NCBI GenBank assembly: GCA_916700875.1
Contig: CAKAKS010000039.1
Span: forward strand, 23,581,315 to 23,645,314
DNA length: 64,000 bases
Direction: 5' to 3'
Source of the DNA: Sebastes aleutianus
Lineage: Eukaryota > Chordata > Actinopteri > Perciformes > Sebastidae
The notes beneath the pieces were generated by a model. That model was not told the origin of the DNA and made no database searches. It saw nothing but the letters and a program-made list of their open reading frames with translations. This document shows, piece by piece, positions 10,315 to 20,860 of this stretch (the stretch's first letter is position 1; each line of letters begins with the position of its first letter). The translations under genes and the position numbers were made by a program.

Positions 10315-11465
10315 GTAAGATTGTTTGACTGCTTTATTGTAATGGAACCTAGATAGTATGGGAGGAGATGAAATAAGGGTTGTCGGTATCATTGATCTTA
10401 CCTGTGCCATATCATAACACCACTTTTCTGTTTAAATATAACTCCCAAATTGAACAAATGTGTGTGTTTGGAACAATTCTTTATGATCTCTATTCAATAT
10501 GATGGTTTCTTTTCCCTCCTGTTTGGTCAATATATATGTATTATGAAATAACTTTCCTGTATCTCCGATTTTTGTTTTTCTCCCCCGCATTCAAAATGCC
10601 ATTTGGAGGCTCCCGGGGCTCCAATTCTCTCTCCAGCCAAGAAAATGACTAATATAAATGATTGACAGCCTTGCAGGGATAAGGTTGCCCATTTAGCAAA
10701 CTCGCTGTGTCAAAGGAAAAAAAAAAAAAAATCACAATGGCTCCCTGAGCGATGGGATTGGAGATGAGAGAAATGAAGATTTTTTTGTGCCGTATCGATC
10801 CCCTCAATGCTTGTCTCATGCATTTTACACAAGATCTAAATGCCACTTATGGTATAATACAGCACTCTGGGTCGGGGCTCACTTCTCTCTGCTCAGTGGG
10901 ATTTCAGGGTACTCGGTGTATGAATTCAACAGGAATCAAGTAAAGCTGTTAGAATGTGTCATGGGCTCAACGCTGAGAAGGCGCTGGGGATATCTGAGCA
11001 TTTTAAACCTTTGAATCTGTTCTCTTTCACCCACGACCGTGTATCTCACGGACAGCTGAAATGATTTTCATACTTTTGTGATACATCAAACTAAGCTCTC
11101 CTCTCATCTACTCTCTTCTCTCCTCTACTCTCCTCTTTTCTCCTCTCTTGTCCTCTCCTTCCTATCTCCTCTCCTCTACTCTCCTCTCCTCTCCTCTTCT
11201 CACAAGGGTGGAATACACCTACTATCAAATGATGGACAATACGCAGGCCTTCAGCTGTTTTTTATGCTCTGTTGAGGAGGAGGGAGATTTCATTGACAAT
11301 TTCTAATCAGAGAAATACGTTTCTGTTTTAAATGACTCTGATTATGTTGTATGTCTGGCTCAAGGTGATGATGCGACAGTCATCTGGTGTCTCTTTCCCT
11401 GCAATTGTTAAATAAAGGGATATTGAAAACCAAACCTCTCCTTCTCCTCTCCTTCTCCTCTCCAG
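10315..11465 (+). other. rag1: Predicted 5' UTR intron of rag1
   Basis: This stretch between the candidate donors and the acceptor before the ATG contains no convincing coding sequence. It holds an A15 tract near 10717 and a long pyrimidine minisatellite at 11096-11202. The polypyrimidine run CTCCTTCTCCTCTCCAG directly precedes the acceptor, which supports the splice. Confidence 0.45.
11096..11202. repeat. CTCTC-type polypyrimidine minisatellite in the rag1 5' intron
   Basis: About 105 bp of nearly pure C/T on the + strand, built from irregular TCTCC and CTACTCTCC units. Such mirror-rich polypyrimidine tracts can form triplex DNA, but that is not shown here. Confidence 0.75.
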
Positions 11466-11487
11466 AGTCTGAGGTCTAATTTGCATC

Positions 11488-14400
11488 ATGGCGGAGGAGG
11501 AGAGCCTGGAGACAGATGGCCCCAGATCCTCCATGCCGGCTGAGCTCCACTATCCCCACTCCAAGTATGCTCAGTGGAAGTTTAAACTGTTTAGGCTGAA
11601 GTCCATGGAGAAGGCCCCTCTGCCCAGTGAGACGCAGCCTGAGGAAGGATCCTTGTTAGGGGTTTCACCTCCCGCAGCTCCAAATATAGAGTCAGATAAT
11701 GGCGTGGGTCCAGGGAGTGTTATGAAACTGTGCCTAGGGGGAAAAAGCAGGGAAAATGTGGAGGGCCCTGGCCGGAGGGTAGATATGAAGCTGCAGGAAA
11801 TGGACACCCACATGAGCCACCTCAGGTGAATACATGTCACTATATAAACTTTATTCTATTATATGCATTTATTTCTAAGAATTTGATAACATTGTTTTTC
11901 CTCTATGAAGGTGCCTTTGCCGTCTCTGTGGAATGACCCTGAGGAAAGTCAAAGGGCCGGTGCACGATATTCACGGGGGTCTGGATGAGGTCAGCAAAGC
12001 TTCGCTGCGTAGAATGGGCTGCAAGTTCCCAAGCTGGCCAGAGGTCATCCTCAGAGTCTTCAAAGTGGACGTGACGGAGGACACAGAGTCTGTCCACCCT
12101 CTTTCCTTCTGCCATCGCTGCTGTCTGGTGGCCATACGAGGAGGGGGCGTCTGCAGCTTCACCCCAACAAAAGTTCCCGAGTGGAAACCCCACTCTTCCC
12201 CCTGCCACCTTTGCTCCCCGAGGAAACCTTCATTCCAGCGGACTGGGAGGAAGAAGAGGAAAGCCATTCCCAGAGCCCAGAGTCTGGCTAAAAGGAGCAG
12301 GTGGGACCACGGCGACAGCATCGCCGTTGGCGAGAGGAGGGTTCTGAGGCCGTTCGGAGACAACTATCACAGCCCTGTGCTCAGGGCGTGGAGGAAACCC
12401 AGCCGCCAGAGAGAGCAATGGGTGAGGAACATCACCCGCTGCCAGAAAGACCACCTGAATACCAAGCTGATCTCTGAGAAGCTTCCTATAGACTTCCTCT
12501 TTTGTTTCACCTGCCTGGTGTGTGACCACCTGCTCTCTGATCCAGTCCAGTCCCCCTGTGGGCACCTCTTCTGCCGCAGCTGTATCATAAAATACAACCA
12601 CGTCCTGGGACCTCACTGCCCGGCCTGCAACTTGTCCTGCGCCCCCGACGATCTCACCCTGCCAGCCAAGACCTTCTTATCAGCCCTCCATTCTCTGCCT
12701 CTGCTCTGCCCCAGAAGCAGCTGTGACAAGCAGGTACGGCTGGACTCATTTAAAGCTCATTGTCTGAGCCATGAGCTGGGTGAACAGGAAACAAAGTCAT
12801 CAGAAGACCTGCTAACCAATAAAGGGGGGAGACCCCGTCAGCACCTGCTATCGCTGACCCGTCGCGCCCAGAAGCATCGGCTGAGGGATATGAAGACCCA
12901 GGTGAAGGCGTTCGCGGACAAAGAGGAAGGTGGCGACCTGAAGTCTGTGTGTCAGACTCTGTTTCTGCTCGCACTGAGGTCTGGGAACGAACACCGGCAG
13001 GCGGACGAGCTAGAGGCCATGATGCAAGGTAAGAGGCTATTCTGTTCAATCAACATATAACCCTCCGTGGCTGAGAAAAAGCGACACAAACAAATGAAAA
13101 TTATGATAGTGTTTGCTCATTAATATTTCCGCCTATCTCTGAGGAATACAGTCATCTCATAAATAACAATGAGTTGAAAAGTTCACTATTGAAGAGAGGG
13201 AAGAAAGTTCTGATTGAAAAGCATTTCATTATTGTCCATGTCTGTTTATTGAGCCACCGCCGTTGCACGCCCAACCTCCTCCCTGATCCTCTCCCACACT
13301 CACTCACTCTCCTGCCTGCTTGTCCGTCAGTCTCACACTCCCTTTAATGCACAATAACAACTCTTGTGAAGGGGGCTGTTAGAATCAAAACAACATCAGC
13401 GGCTCTTGTATCTGCAAATTACACAGACAGCACCATCCTCCTCTCTGGGGAATAGAAGCCAGCTGGTGTCTGTTTTCATCTGCAGCCAATACATCACTTT
13501 TGCCAGCTTCACTGATTCACCCTCTGTCCCCTTATAACATTTGGAAATTAGGAAATATTGGATTTTGTAATCACAGGCTTGTGGGCTTTTGACAATGATA
13601 CATTCGCATTTGGGTGTTAAATTTGCGATTTAACTCTGTCTCGTAGTATAAATGACTCCAAATGCGGGATATCAAATGAGGAAACGTTAGATACTGCAGT
13701 TCTTTTCAAAGCTCTAGAAATGGGCTTCCACAGTTTGGTGTTAAATAATTCTCTTCATGTCTAAATCCTTTCCTCTCGCCTTTTTTTTTTTTTTTTTTTA
13801 CTTTGCCACTCTGAAACTTTCTCTCTTTTCCTTTTCTGTCTCTCTGCAGGCAGAGGCTTTGGGTTGCATCCTGCTGTGTGCTTGGCCATTCGGGTCAACA
13901 CATTCCTGAGCTGCAGCCAGTATCACAAGATGTACCGGACTGTCAAAGCCACCAGCGGCCGCCAGATCTTCCAGCCCCTGCACACCCTGCGAGCCGCCGA
14001 GAAGGAGCTTCTCCCTGGCTTTCACCAGTTTGAATGGCAGCCAGCTCTCAAGAACGTGTCTACATCTTGCAGCGTTGGCATTATTAATGGGCTCTCTGGA
14101 TGGGCTTCCTCGGTGGATGACATCCCGGCTGACACCATCACTCGGCGCTTTCGCTATGATGTGGCGCTGGTGTCGGCTTTAAAGGATCTGGAGGAGGACA
14201 TCGTGGAGGGGCTGAGAGAGAGCGGGATGGAAGACAGCGCTTGCACCTCGGGCTTCAGTGTCATGATCAAGGAGTCCTGTGATGGCATGGGCGATGTCAG
14301 CGAGAAGCACGGCGGAGGACCAGCTCTTCCCGAGAAGGCTGTGCGCTTTTCTTTCACTGTTATGTCTGTCTCTGTCCTGGCAGACGAGGGGGAGGAAGAG

Positions 14401-15597
14401 GTTACCATCTTCACTGAGCCAAAGCCAAACTCAGAACTGTCCTGTAAGCCCCTCTGCCTGATGTTTGTGGATGAGTCAGACCACGAGACGCTCACAGCCG
14501 TCCTCGGGCCTGTTATCGCGGAGCGCCACGCCATGAAAGAGAGCAGGCTCATCCTGTCCTTGGGCGGATTGCCTTGCTCCTTCCGCTTCCACTTCAGAAG
14601 CACGGGATACGATGAGAAGATGGTGCGTGAGATGGAGGGCCTCGAGGCCTCGGGGTCCACCTACGTTTGCACGCTTTGTGACTCCACGCGGGCACAGGCC
14701 TCTGAAAACATGGTGCTGCACTCTGTCACTCGCTGTCACGAGGAGAACCTAGATCGTTACGAGATATGGAGAACCAACCCCTTTTCTGAGTCTGTGGACG
14801 AGCTGCGGGACAGAGTCAAAGGGGTCTCCGCCAAGCCCTTCATGGAGACCCAGCCCACGATGGACGCGTTACACTGCGACATCGGCAACGCCACCGAGTT
14901 CTACAAAATCTTCCAGGACGAGATCGGGGAGGTGTACAAAAAGGTCAACCCCAGCCGGGAGGAGCGGCGCAGCTGGAGGGCAGCCCTAGATAAACAGCTG
15001 AGGAAGACGATGAAGCTGAGACCGGTGATGAGGATGAATGGGAACTACGCGCGCAAGCTAATGACCCAGGAGGCTGTGGAGGTGGTGTGCGAGCTGGTGC
15101 CCTCGGAGGAGAGGAGGGAGGCCCTGAGGGAGCTGATCAGGATCTACCTCCAGATGAAGCCCGTGTGGCGCGCCACCTGCCCCGCCAAGGAGTGCCCCGA
15201 CCAGCTGTGCCGCTACAGCTTTAACTCCCAGCGCTTCGCCGACCTCCTCTCCTCTGCCTTCAAATACAGGTACAACGGCAAGATAACCAATTACCTGCAC
15301 AAGACCCTGGCCCACGTGCCCGAGATCATAGAGAGAGACGGATCCATCGGAGCCTGGGCCAGCGAGGGGAACGAGTCGGCCAACAAGCTGTTCAGGCGCT
15401 TCCGTAAGATGAATGCTCGTCAGTCAAAGGCCTTTGAGCTGGAGGACGTTTTGAAGCATCACTGGCTCTACACCTCCAAGTATTTGCAGAAGTTTATGGA
15501 AGCTCACAAGGACTCTGCCAAAGCTCTGCAAGCTACCATTGATCCAGTAGAGAGCCAGGAGTATGAGGACTTGTCTCTGGAAGTTAACGACTTTTGA
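11488..15597 (+). CDS. rag1: V(D)J recombination-activating protein 1 (three coding exons)
   Basis: Catalytic subunit of the V(D)J recombinase, which cuts DNA at recombination signal sequences in lymphocyte nuclei. The coding exons are 11488-11825, 11911-13028 and 13850-15597. The joins AG/GTGAAT...GAAG/G and CAAG/GTAAGA...TGCAG/G give 3204 bases and 1067 residues with no stop; human RAG1 has 1043. Visible domains: N-terminal zinc-binding region with CxxC-type pairs (residues about 114-119, 211-214); a C3HC4 RING (C314, C317, C329, H331, C334, C337, C349, C352); a C2H2 finger (C379, C384, H396, H400); the nonamer-binding GGRPRQHL motif at about 418; and the DDE core with D630 (ESCDGMGD), D740 (TGYDEK) and E994 (EGNES), equivalent to human D600, D708 and E962. 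The start ATG has a good context (ATCATGG). The gene appears intact and converges on rag2. Confidence 0.97.
11826..11910 (+). other. rag1: rag1 coding intron 1 (85 bp, phase 2)
   Basis: The donor AG/GTGAATA and the acceptor TTTTTCCTCTATGAAG/G bracket 85 bases with an in-frame stop (TGA at 11826-11828). Splicing restores the conserved zinc-region reading SHLRCLCRLCG. Very short introns of this size are ordinary in teleosts. Confidence 0.9.
13029..13849 (+). other. rag1: rag1 coding intron 2 (821 bp, phase 1)
   Basis: The donor CAAG/GTAAGAGG and the acceptor TCTCTCTGCAG/G join to give EAMMQGRGFGLHPAVC, a junction conserved in vertebrate RAG1 proteins. The intron is A/T-rich with a T19 tract at 13781-13799 and no coding content. 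As I recall, trout and zebrafish also have an intron in this part of rag1. Confidence 0.93.
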
Positions 15598-17215
15598 TTT
15601 TTCTTTTAATGGGAACCTTAAGTGTTAACATTTCATTGATTTCAAGATAGTTGTACAATATTTGAATTGCCTCTATCAATAATATGGACTTGTTTACAAA
15701 TGGACTTTGCTATTTAGAATAACAGGGGAATGGAGCTTATGGACTTAAAGCCAAGATTTTTCATATTTTGTTGTGATTAAAGTATCTTTGAAAATTTAAA
15801 CCAACATCATCCTTTATTGTTGGATTTTCTAAAAATAAAAAAAAATCCTTGCACTCGAACAGTCATTTTATGGAAAAAAATGTCCTCACACCACATTTTT
15901 AAATGCATGTTTTACTTGTTTTGAATGTATTTGTACTCCCGTGTTGTATACAGTACATATACATTTGTCTTGCTTTGTTACCTGTTAGTTACTACAGTGC
16001 AAAGATGAATATAGAGGTAACACACCGGTTTCTTTTCTCTCGTTCGGAGCAGGAAAGTTCTTTTTTTTTTTATCTTCACCGTCTGTGAAATATGGCACAG
16101 TTTATTGTATTGCAAGGATGTGACACATTTATGAATTTATATAGAGGTGATATTTATGGAAACAGATGAAAGTGCTGTAAGTCATGGGGGGGAAATTGTG
16201 TTAAAAAGACCACATTTGTGGCCACTGTATTAATATATCATTTGAGCTGGAACAAAATGCAATCACAGAGACCCAAATGTTCTTTGTTTCATGAGTGCCC
16301 TCTGAAAAAGATTACTTTAGTGCTTTATCGTGGGATCCCTGAGGGGCAGAATAGATGCCAGGTCACTTTGAAGCAATTTTTATCTCTTTTAGTTTTTCCA
16401 CAGCGGAGGATAGATGATGCTTATTCGAATTCTTCACATAAAATAAAGCATATACTGACCTTTCTGTTGATATCATAAAAATACAGTATGGTCCATTACG
16501 GAGCCTAATACCCCATGGACTCTCCAGCAGCAGCCGGGGATTTTTCTTAAGTTCTGTATAAAACCTGGCTCTTTTTCCTCTGCTGATATTTCTTCATCGC
16601 CACGGCTGACAGAGGAGAGGGATGAGCGGGAGCTGGAGAGACCGCCATGTAAACTGATTTGTTGGCAACTTTATTTGTTTGATTGATTGATTATATTATC
16701 TTTTTTTCAGCCCCTCACCATTTTGAATTGTGACAGGCAATTTTGTTTTCCTATTTGATTGAATGTTTGATTTTATTTTACTGTCACAAGTTTAACCATG
16801 TGACAGCTGTGAAATATTCACATTTCATTCCATCGTTGTCATTTTTCCTACAATACCACCATGCTTCAGTGTGCAACTTGTCTCATATTTGTGTTTTTGT
16901 GCCATAATGAATTGCATTTCCAAAGTAATGGATGATGGATGAATCACGGGATTCCACCCGTTCACTTTTCACCATGTATTTCCTCATTTTGTGTTTCCAT
17001 ATTACACTAAATATCAGATGTTTACTGGCGGTTGCTGAAGACTTTCAGTGGTCATTTATTTTGCATATACTAGTACTGTATTACACTGAGGTTCCACTAC
17101 TTTTCTACTGATATTTCTGCCGTATTTTCACTGAAGCAGACAACTTACCATCCTTGTGATTGGATTTTTTTGTCCTTGTTTCCTCCAATGAATAAATAAA
17201 GACAAAATCTAACTT
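15598..17215 (+). other. rag1: rag1 3' UTR and downstream region
   Basis: An A/T-rich, non-coding stretch follows the rag1 TGA. Candidate poly(A) signals are ATTAAA at 15776-15781, AATAAA at 15834-15839 and the overlapping pair AATAAATAAA at 17191-17200. The last is followed by T/GT-rich sequence (TGATTTGTGTTTATTG), the pattern expected at a cleavage site, so the 3' UTR may run to about 17215. RAG1 mRNAs of other vertebrates have long 3' UTRs. Which signal is used cannot be told from the sequence. Confidence 0.5.
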
Positions 17216-17237
17216 GACCTTCTGATTTGTGTTTATT
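17191..17237. terminator. Facing poly(A) signals between rag1 and rag2
   Basis: On the + strand AATAAATAAA at 17191-17200 is placed to end rag1. On the - strand AATAAA (read from TTTATT at 17232-17237) is placed to end rag2. The two signals point toward each other about 30 bp apart, which would make the two transcripts meet or slightly overlap. rag2 also has nearer candidate signals, such as TTTATT on the + strand at 18127-18132 and 18074-18079, so this distal site is one of several options. Confidence 0.4.
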
Positions 17238-17253
17238 GACTTCATTGAATCCA

Positions 17254-18150
17254 GAATTCAGGTACATTTGAGCCTGGACGGCAGCTCATAGCTGCTTATT
17301 TCCACTGCATACAAAATACCAAAGAATACAAAATGAACTGTCATACAGATAAGGAAAACACAAACTAGAAACACTACAGAGGGATATGCTAAAACAGTAA
17401 TATTTTCTGTCACATATAAAGGTTTTGAAAGCCCTTTAATGAGATAAATAAAACTATGAAGACATTTAGGTTCAGGTTGTTCATTCAAGTTGCCTTTTAA
17501 TTCATTGCACATGTTACTGACTACAGATTAGGTTTTATGAATCAGTTATAATTTACTTAATTTAAAAACAATTTGGCGCTGGAATTCAATGTTAGAAAGC
17601 GTTAATTTAACCCCTTATTTTCACTGTGGTCCTTGATGGAATGTAAAATAACTTCAAACTCATATACAACTGATAAAAATGCCACCTAGAAACACTAATA
17701 TATCAAGATTGTCTGTCACATAAAAAGTTTGAGCAAACACATTAGAAATAAACAGGTATGAAGACAGAATCGGAGGCTGTTTATTGTTTATTTCATTGAG
17801 TACAGATCAGCATATTGGGTATTTTTCATTCAGTAATCGTCATTTTAATTGCAGAAAGAACTGTAAAAAGAATTCAGCTCCATCTGGCCGGGGAAGAAAG
17901 TGTTAGGAAGTAAAACCTGTGGCACTTAATGGAACACAAAATTACAATGAACTATTATACAGCCTGCAACATTGCAGGCAGACTTGCTAAAATATTCCCT
18001 TTTATTTGTGAAACAATGTCACATTCTAATGCAAAATATACAGCTGTTAGACGGGGAAATATCAGGCTGCGATTTTATTGTTTACTTTCTTCACAAAATG
18101 TTTCACATTGAGCACAGATCAGCATATTTATTAACCAAATATAAACAAGA
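17254..18150. repeat. Three degenerate tandem copies of a ~300-bp unit in the rag2 3' region
   Basis: Units begin at GAATTCA near 17254, 17582 and 17870. Shared blocks occur in the same order. Units 1 and 3 share AATGAACTGTCATACAG / AATGAACTATTATACAG. Units 1 and 2 share CTAGAAACACTA, CTGTCACATA and TATGAAGACA. Units 2 and 3 share GGCTG, a TTATTGTTTA block and CATTGAG(T/C)ACAGATCAGC, with a weaker form in unit 1 (CATTGCACATG...CTACAGATTAGG). Divergence is high, so the duplication is old. It is non-coding and probably inside the rag2 3' UTR on the - strand. Confidence 0.7.
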
Positions 18151-18202
18151 AACATCCTAAATATACCCGGCGTTCTTAACAGCGATGCATCATAAACTGG
18201 AT

Positions 18203-19804
18203 TCAGTCGAAAAGCCTTCTGAAAAAGCTTTTCTTGGCGGGCGACATCTTCATTGTTGGAGGAGTTTTTCTCTCCTTAACTTTCATGGGGGTGCGTTTCA
18301 GGGGCATGACCTCTCGAGGCGGGGTCATCTCCTGGTAGGGCAGGCCTCCGTGGTCCAGGCAGAAGTACCTTTTGCTGCCCTCTGAGAGCCTGAGCAGCAG
18401 GGTCTCCGACAGCTCCATGCACTGAGCGTGGACCCAGTGCCCCCCCTCCCCTCTGGAGCAGAAGATCATGGCTGGCCGGTGGAGCTCGGTGGAGTAATAT
18501 GGCTCCCACTTGTTGGGGTCTACCTGGCAGCCGAGGCAGCATTTGATCCAGTAGCTTGTTTGCGATTCGTCCTCCTCATCCCCCTCGTCGTAATTCCCCC
18601 CTTCTCCATCGCTGCTGTCCTCCAGCTCATGTGGCTCACGGCCGAAGTAGAGCTCCTCGGAGTCTTCGAGGGGAGTGGAGTCTCCGTAATCTGTTGACTC
18701 CTGGCTGCAGCCCTGGCTTCCTTCTTTCTCTTTAGCTTCGCCCTCTGTCTGGAAGCTCACCTGATAGAAGTAATATGTATCCGCTTGGGACGGCCTTCCC
18801 TCAGTAGGTACGGCAAGCAAGACGTTTCCCTCCCCGACACTGCTGCCAAACCACGTGCGACTATGAGTGATGTCTGGTGTCCACTGAGGTGACTCTAAGG
18901 GCTCGAAGTGGATCCCTTTCTCATCGAGAATCACAGTGCTGCACTCCGTCCTCTTCTGAGAGTCTGACTGATACCCACCCAAGATGATATATCTGTGAGT
19001 GGGGCCCGTACGAGTGATTATGGCACTAGAGATGGATATGCTGGTTTCAAGAGTGTCACATGAAAGCAAGGGGCTGCCCTGCAGGAGCTCGACGCGCAGA
19101 CGGATGAGTCGAGGGGGGCGGGAGTCGGAGGTGAGCGAGTGACCCCCGAGGAAGTAGATGCAGTCCTCTCTGGCGAGGGCCAAATGGAAAGACCATCCAT
19201 CGCTGAGCTCTGGTAAAGTGTGAGCAGAGGAGCAGCCGAACTCCAAGTCAAACAGAAACACCTGAGGAGGACAGTCGACGACGCTGTTCCAGCTCTCCGT
19301 GGTCCGCTCTCCCACAGGCATGTAGGATCTACCCCCAAACAACACGCAAGCCGTCTTCCCTCGGCTTTGAACCATGCTCATCGTGTGGCCGTATCTAGCC
19401 CCTGGCACTTCCCCCACCAGCTCTTTCTCTTTGCAGCACAGTGTCAGTTTACGATTGCAGCCACGGCTATCCATGGTCAGCAGGTACAGGCTCGATGAGA
19501 TCTCGTTGTTTGGGGTGCGGCCACCGTGGATGAGATAACTCTCTGGAAGCCCGTCGTAGGGGTCGAGGCGGCAAACGGCGGGGCACCGTAACGGAGGGAG
19601 GTAGCATGAATCATTGGAGAAAGAGATGGCCCTCAGCTTCATCTCACTGCATTTAAACCGGACGCCAAACACCCCTGTGGGGCATGAGCGCTTTGGCCAA
19701 CCCTTCTGGCCAAACAGGAGAACTTCACCATCCAGCTGCAGCAGAGAGAAGCCGGGCTGCAGGAGGCTGGCACAGTTCACTGGAGTTATTGGTTGCAGGG
19801 TCAT
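18203..19804 (-). CDS. rag2: V(D)J recombination-activating protein 2 (single coding exon)
   Basis: Accessory subunit of the V(D)J recombinase. It binds RAG1, promotes cleavage and ties the complex to H3K4me3-marked chromatin. The 533 residues (human 527) comprise an N-terminal six-bladed kelch region with the conserved FGQKGWPKRSCPTGVF start (about 31-46), SCYLPPLR and LFGGRSYMP blocks; an acidic hinge around 365-415 (GDSTPLEDSEE, DEGDEEDES); and a PHD finger with C422, C426, C449, H459, C462, C482 and H485. W457 in GGHWVHAQC and Y418 in SYW correspond to human W453 and Y415, which read methylated H3K4. The tail keeps the TPPREVMPLK cell-cycle phosphodegron (T494) and ends KKSFFRRLFD. The ATG at 19804-19802 was chosen because MTLQ matches the family N-terminus. 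An in-frame ATG 33 bases upstream lies beyond a predicted splice acceptor. Confidence 0.97.
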   Translation of the reverse strand: MTLQPITPVNCASLLQPGFSLLQLDGEVLLFGQKGWPKRSCPTGVFGVRFKCSEMKLRAISFSNDSCYLPPLRCPAVCRLDPYDGLPESYLIHGGRTPNNEISSSLYLLTMDSRGCNRKLTLCCKEKELVGEVPGARYGHTMSMVQSRGKTACVLFGGRSYMPVGERTTESWNSVVDCPPQVFLFDLEFGCSSAHTLPELSDGWSFHLALAREDCIYFLGGHSLTSDSRPPRLIRLRVELLQGSPLLSCDTLETSISISSAIITRTGPTHRYIILGGYQSDSQKRTECSTVILDEKGIHFEPLESPQWTPDITHSRTWFGSSVGEGNVLLAVPTEGRPSQADTYYFYQVSFQTEGEAKEKEGSQGCSQESTDYGDSTPLEDSEELYFGREPHELEDSSDGEGGNYDEGDEEDESQTSYWIKCCLGCQVDPNKWEPYYSTELHRPAMIFCSRGEGGHWVHAQCMELSETLLLRLSEGSKRYFCLDHGGLPYQEMTPPREVMPLKRTPMKVKERKTPPTMKMSPAKKSFFRRLFD

Positions 19805-19818
19805 TTTCCAGCAGGTGG

Positions 19819-20802
19819 CTGCGTCAAAAACAAACACAGAAACACAATAATATGTCAGTCAGCTGTTGATTGTTTTCATTCAGGGGGTTTAAATTTGACT
19901 TCCTGTTTATTACAGTAACACCTGGAGAATCATGATCTACGTTATCTAGACCCCAAACATGTATAAACAGGAACATGATGTGACATTTCGGGGATGGAGA
20001 GCAAAAAAAAACATGACACACCTACCAACACTAACAATGTTGTAGGTTAACTTACTTCTATTGTTACATGCTGTGTGCTGTATGTATGCGGCTGCTGCTA
20101 TTGTGTGGCAACACAAAGTAACGCTGTGTTTTTTTATTCCTTAAGTCAAACATCAGCAACAATATATAACTACACACTCAAATAAATAAGGATAATGACC
20201 TCTGTACTTTATTATTATTAACAACCACAAATAAAACCTCATACAGTATTTAAATTTTCTATCTTTGAAACAGAATTTTACAGGATGTACTTTAATGCGA
20301 CATGAGACACAAACAAACACTTCCAAGAGCTGCTTCACTGAGTCAGTGAATTTCCGGGAATGCAACAGAACTCAGCATGATTTTCCTGGAAACTGGGTTA
20401 CATTTCCTGGTGTCAGTACCATTATGAAATTATTGGACAATGGCACAGCGTGGACATTAGCTAATGTGGATTCTACCTTTGAAAGGAAGCAAAACAAAAT
20501 GACTGAATTCATTTTCCGATTGAATGAATGATACAATATTTCTTTTTATAGAGTTTCTTCTGAGTCAGGCTGTTGTGCCATCATTACGCCAACTGACTTG
20601 TATAACAATATAATGTCATTTCAATAGCTATAACAGCTATATAATACAGCTGTGGACGGTATGAGTCACTTCAACACAGACTATATTTACAGTCAGCAGG
20701 ATGGTTACATACTGTAGGCTCTACAAGAGTAACGGTAGCACAATATTGGTTTAAAAAGCCAGAGAACTATCAGCTCTGAATCATAATTTTTAGTTTGCTT
20801 AC
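19819..20802 (-). other. rag2: Predicted 5' UTR intron of rag2
   Basis: On the minus strand a donor GTAAG/GTAAGC has its GT at 20802-20801. A T-rich tract ending in GACGCAG gives an acceptor with its AG at 19820-19819, 14 bases before the rag2 ATG. The 984-bp interval has no coding content. Vertebrate rag2 genes typically have the whole coding region in one exon preceded by a non-coding exon, which this matches. Confidence 0.55.
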
Positions 20803-20860
20803 CTTACGGCTGGGGCCAGGACGCCGTGCTCGAGCTCACTTTACTGTGAACCTCACAATC
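20803..20860 (-). other. rag2: Predicted rag2 non-coding first exon
   Basis: The exon ends at the strong donor CCGTAAG/GTAAGC (minus strand, 20803). Its upstream limit is estimated from a TATA-like CATAAA (plus-strand TTTATG at 20884-20889), which would start transcription near 20855. Confidence 0.4.

Noticed and set aside
12230..14739. Long minus-strand frames opposite rag1 (for example 12230-12616, 14154-14660)
   Set aside because: They are antisense shadows of a GC-rich coding region with no family resemblance.
13864..15597. A 577-codon frame as a separate gene
   Set aside because: It is the third coding exon of rag1. The apparent start is a TTG codon and the true exon begins at 13850 after a TGCAG acceptor.
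18276..19338. Other-frame ORFs across rag2 on both strands
   Set aside because: Frame shadows of the rag2 coding exon.
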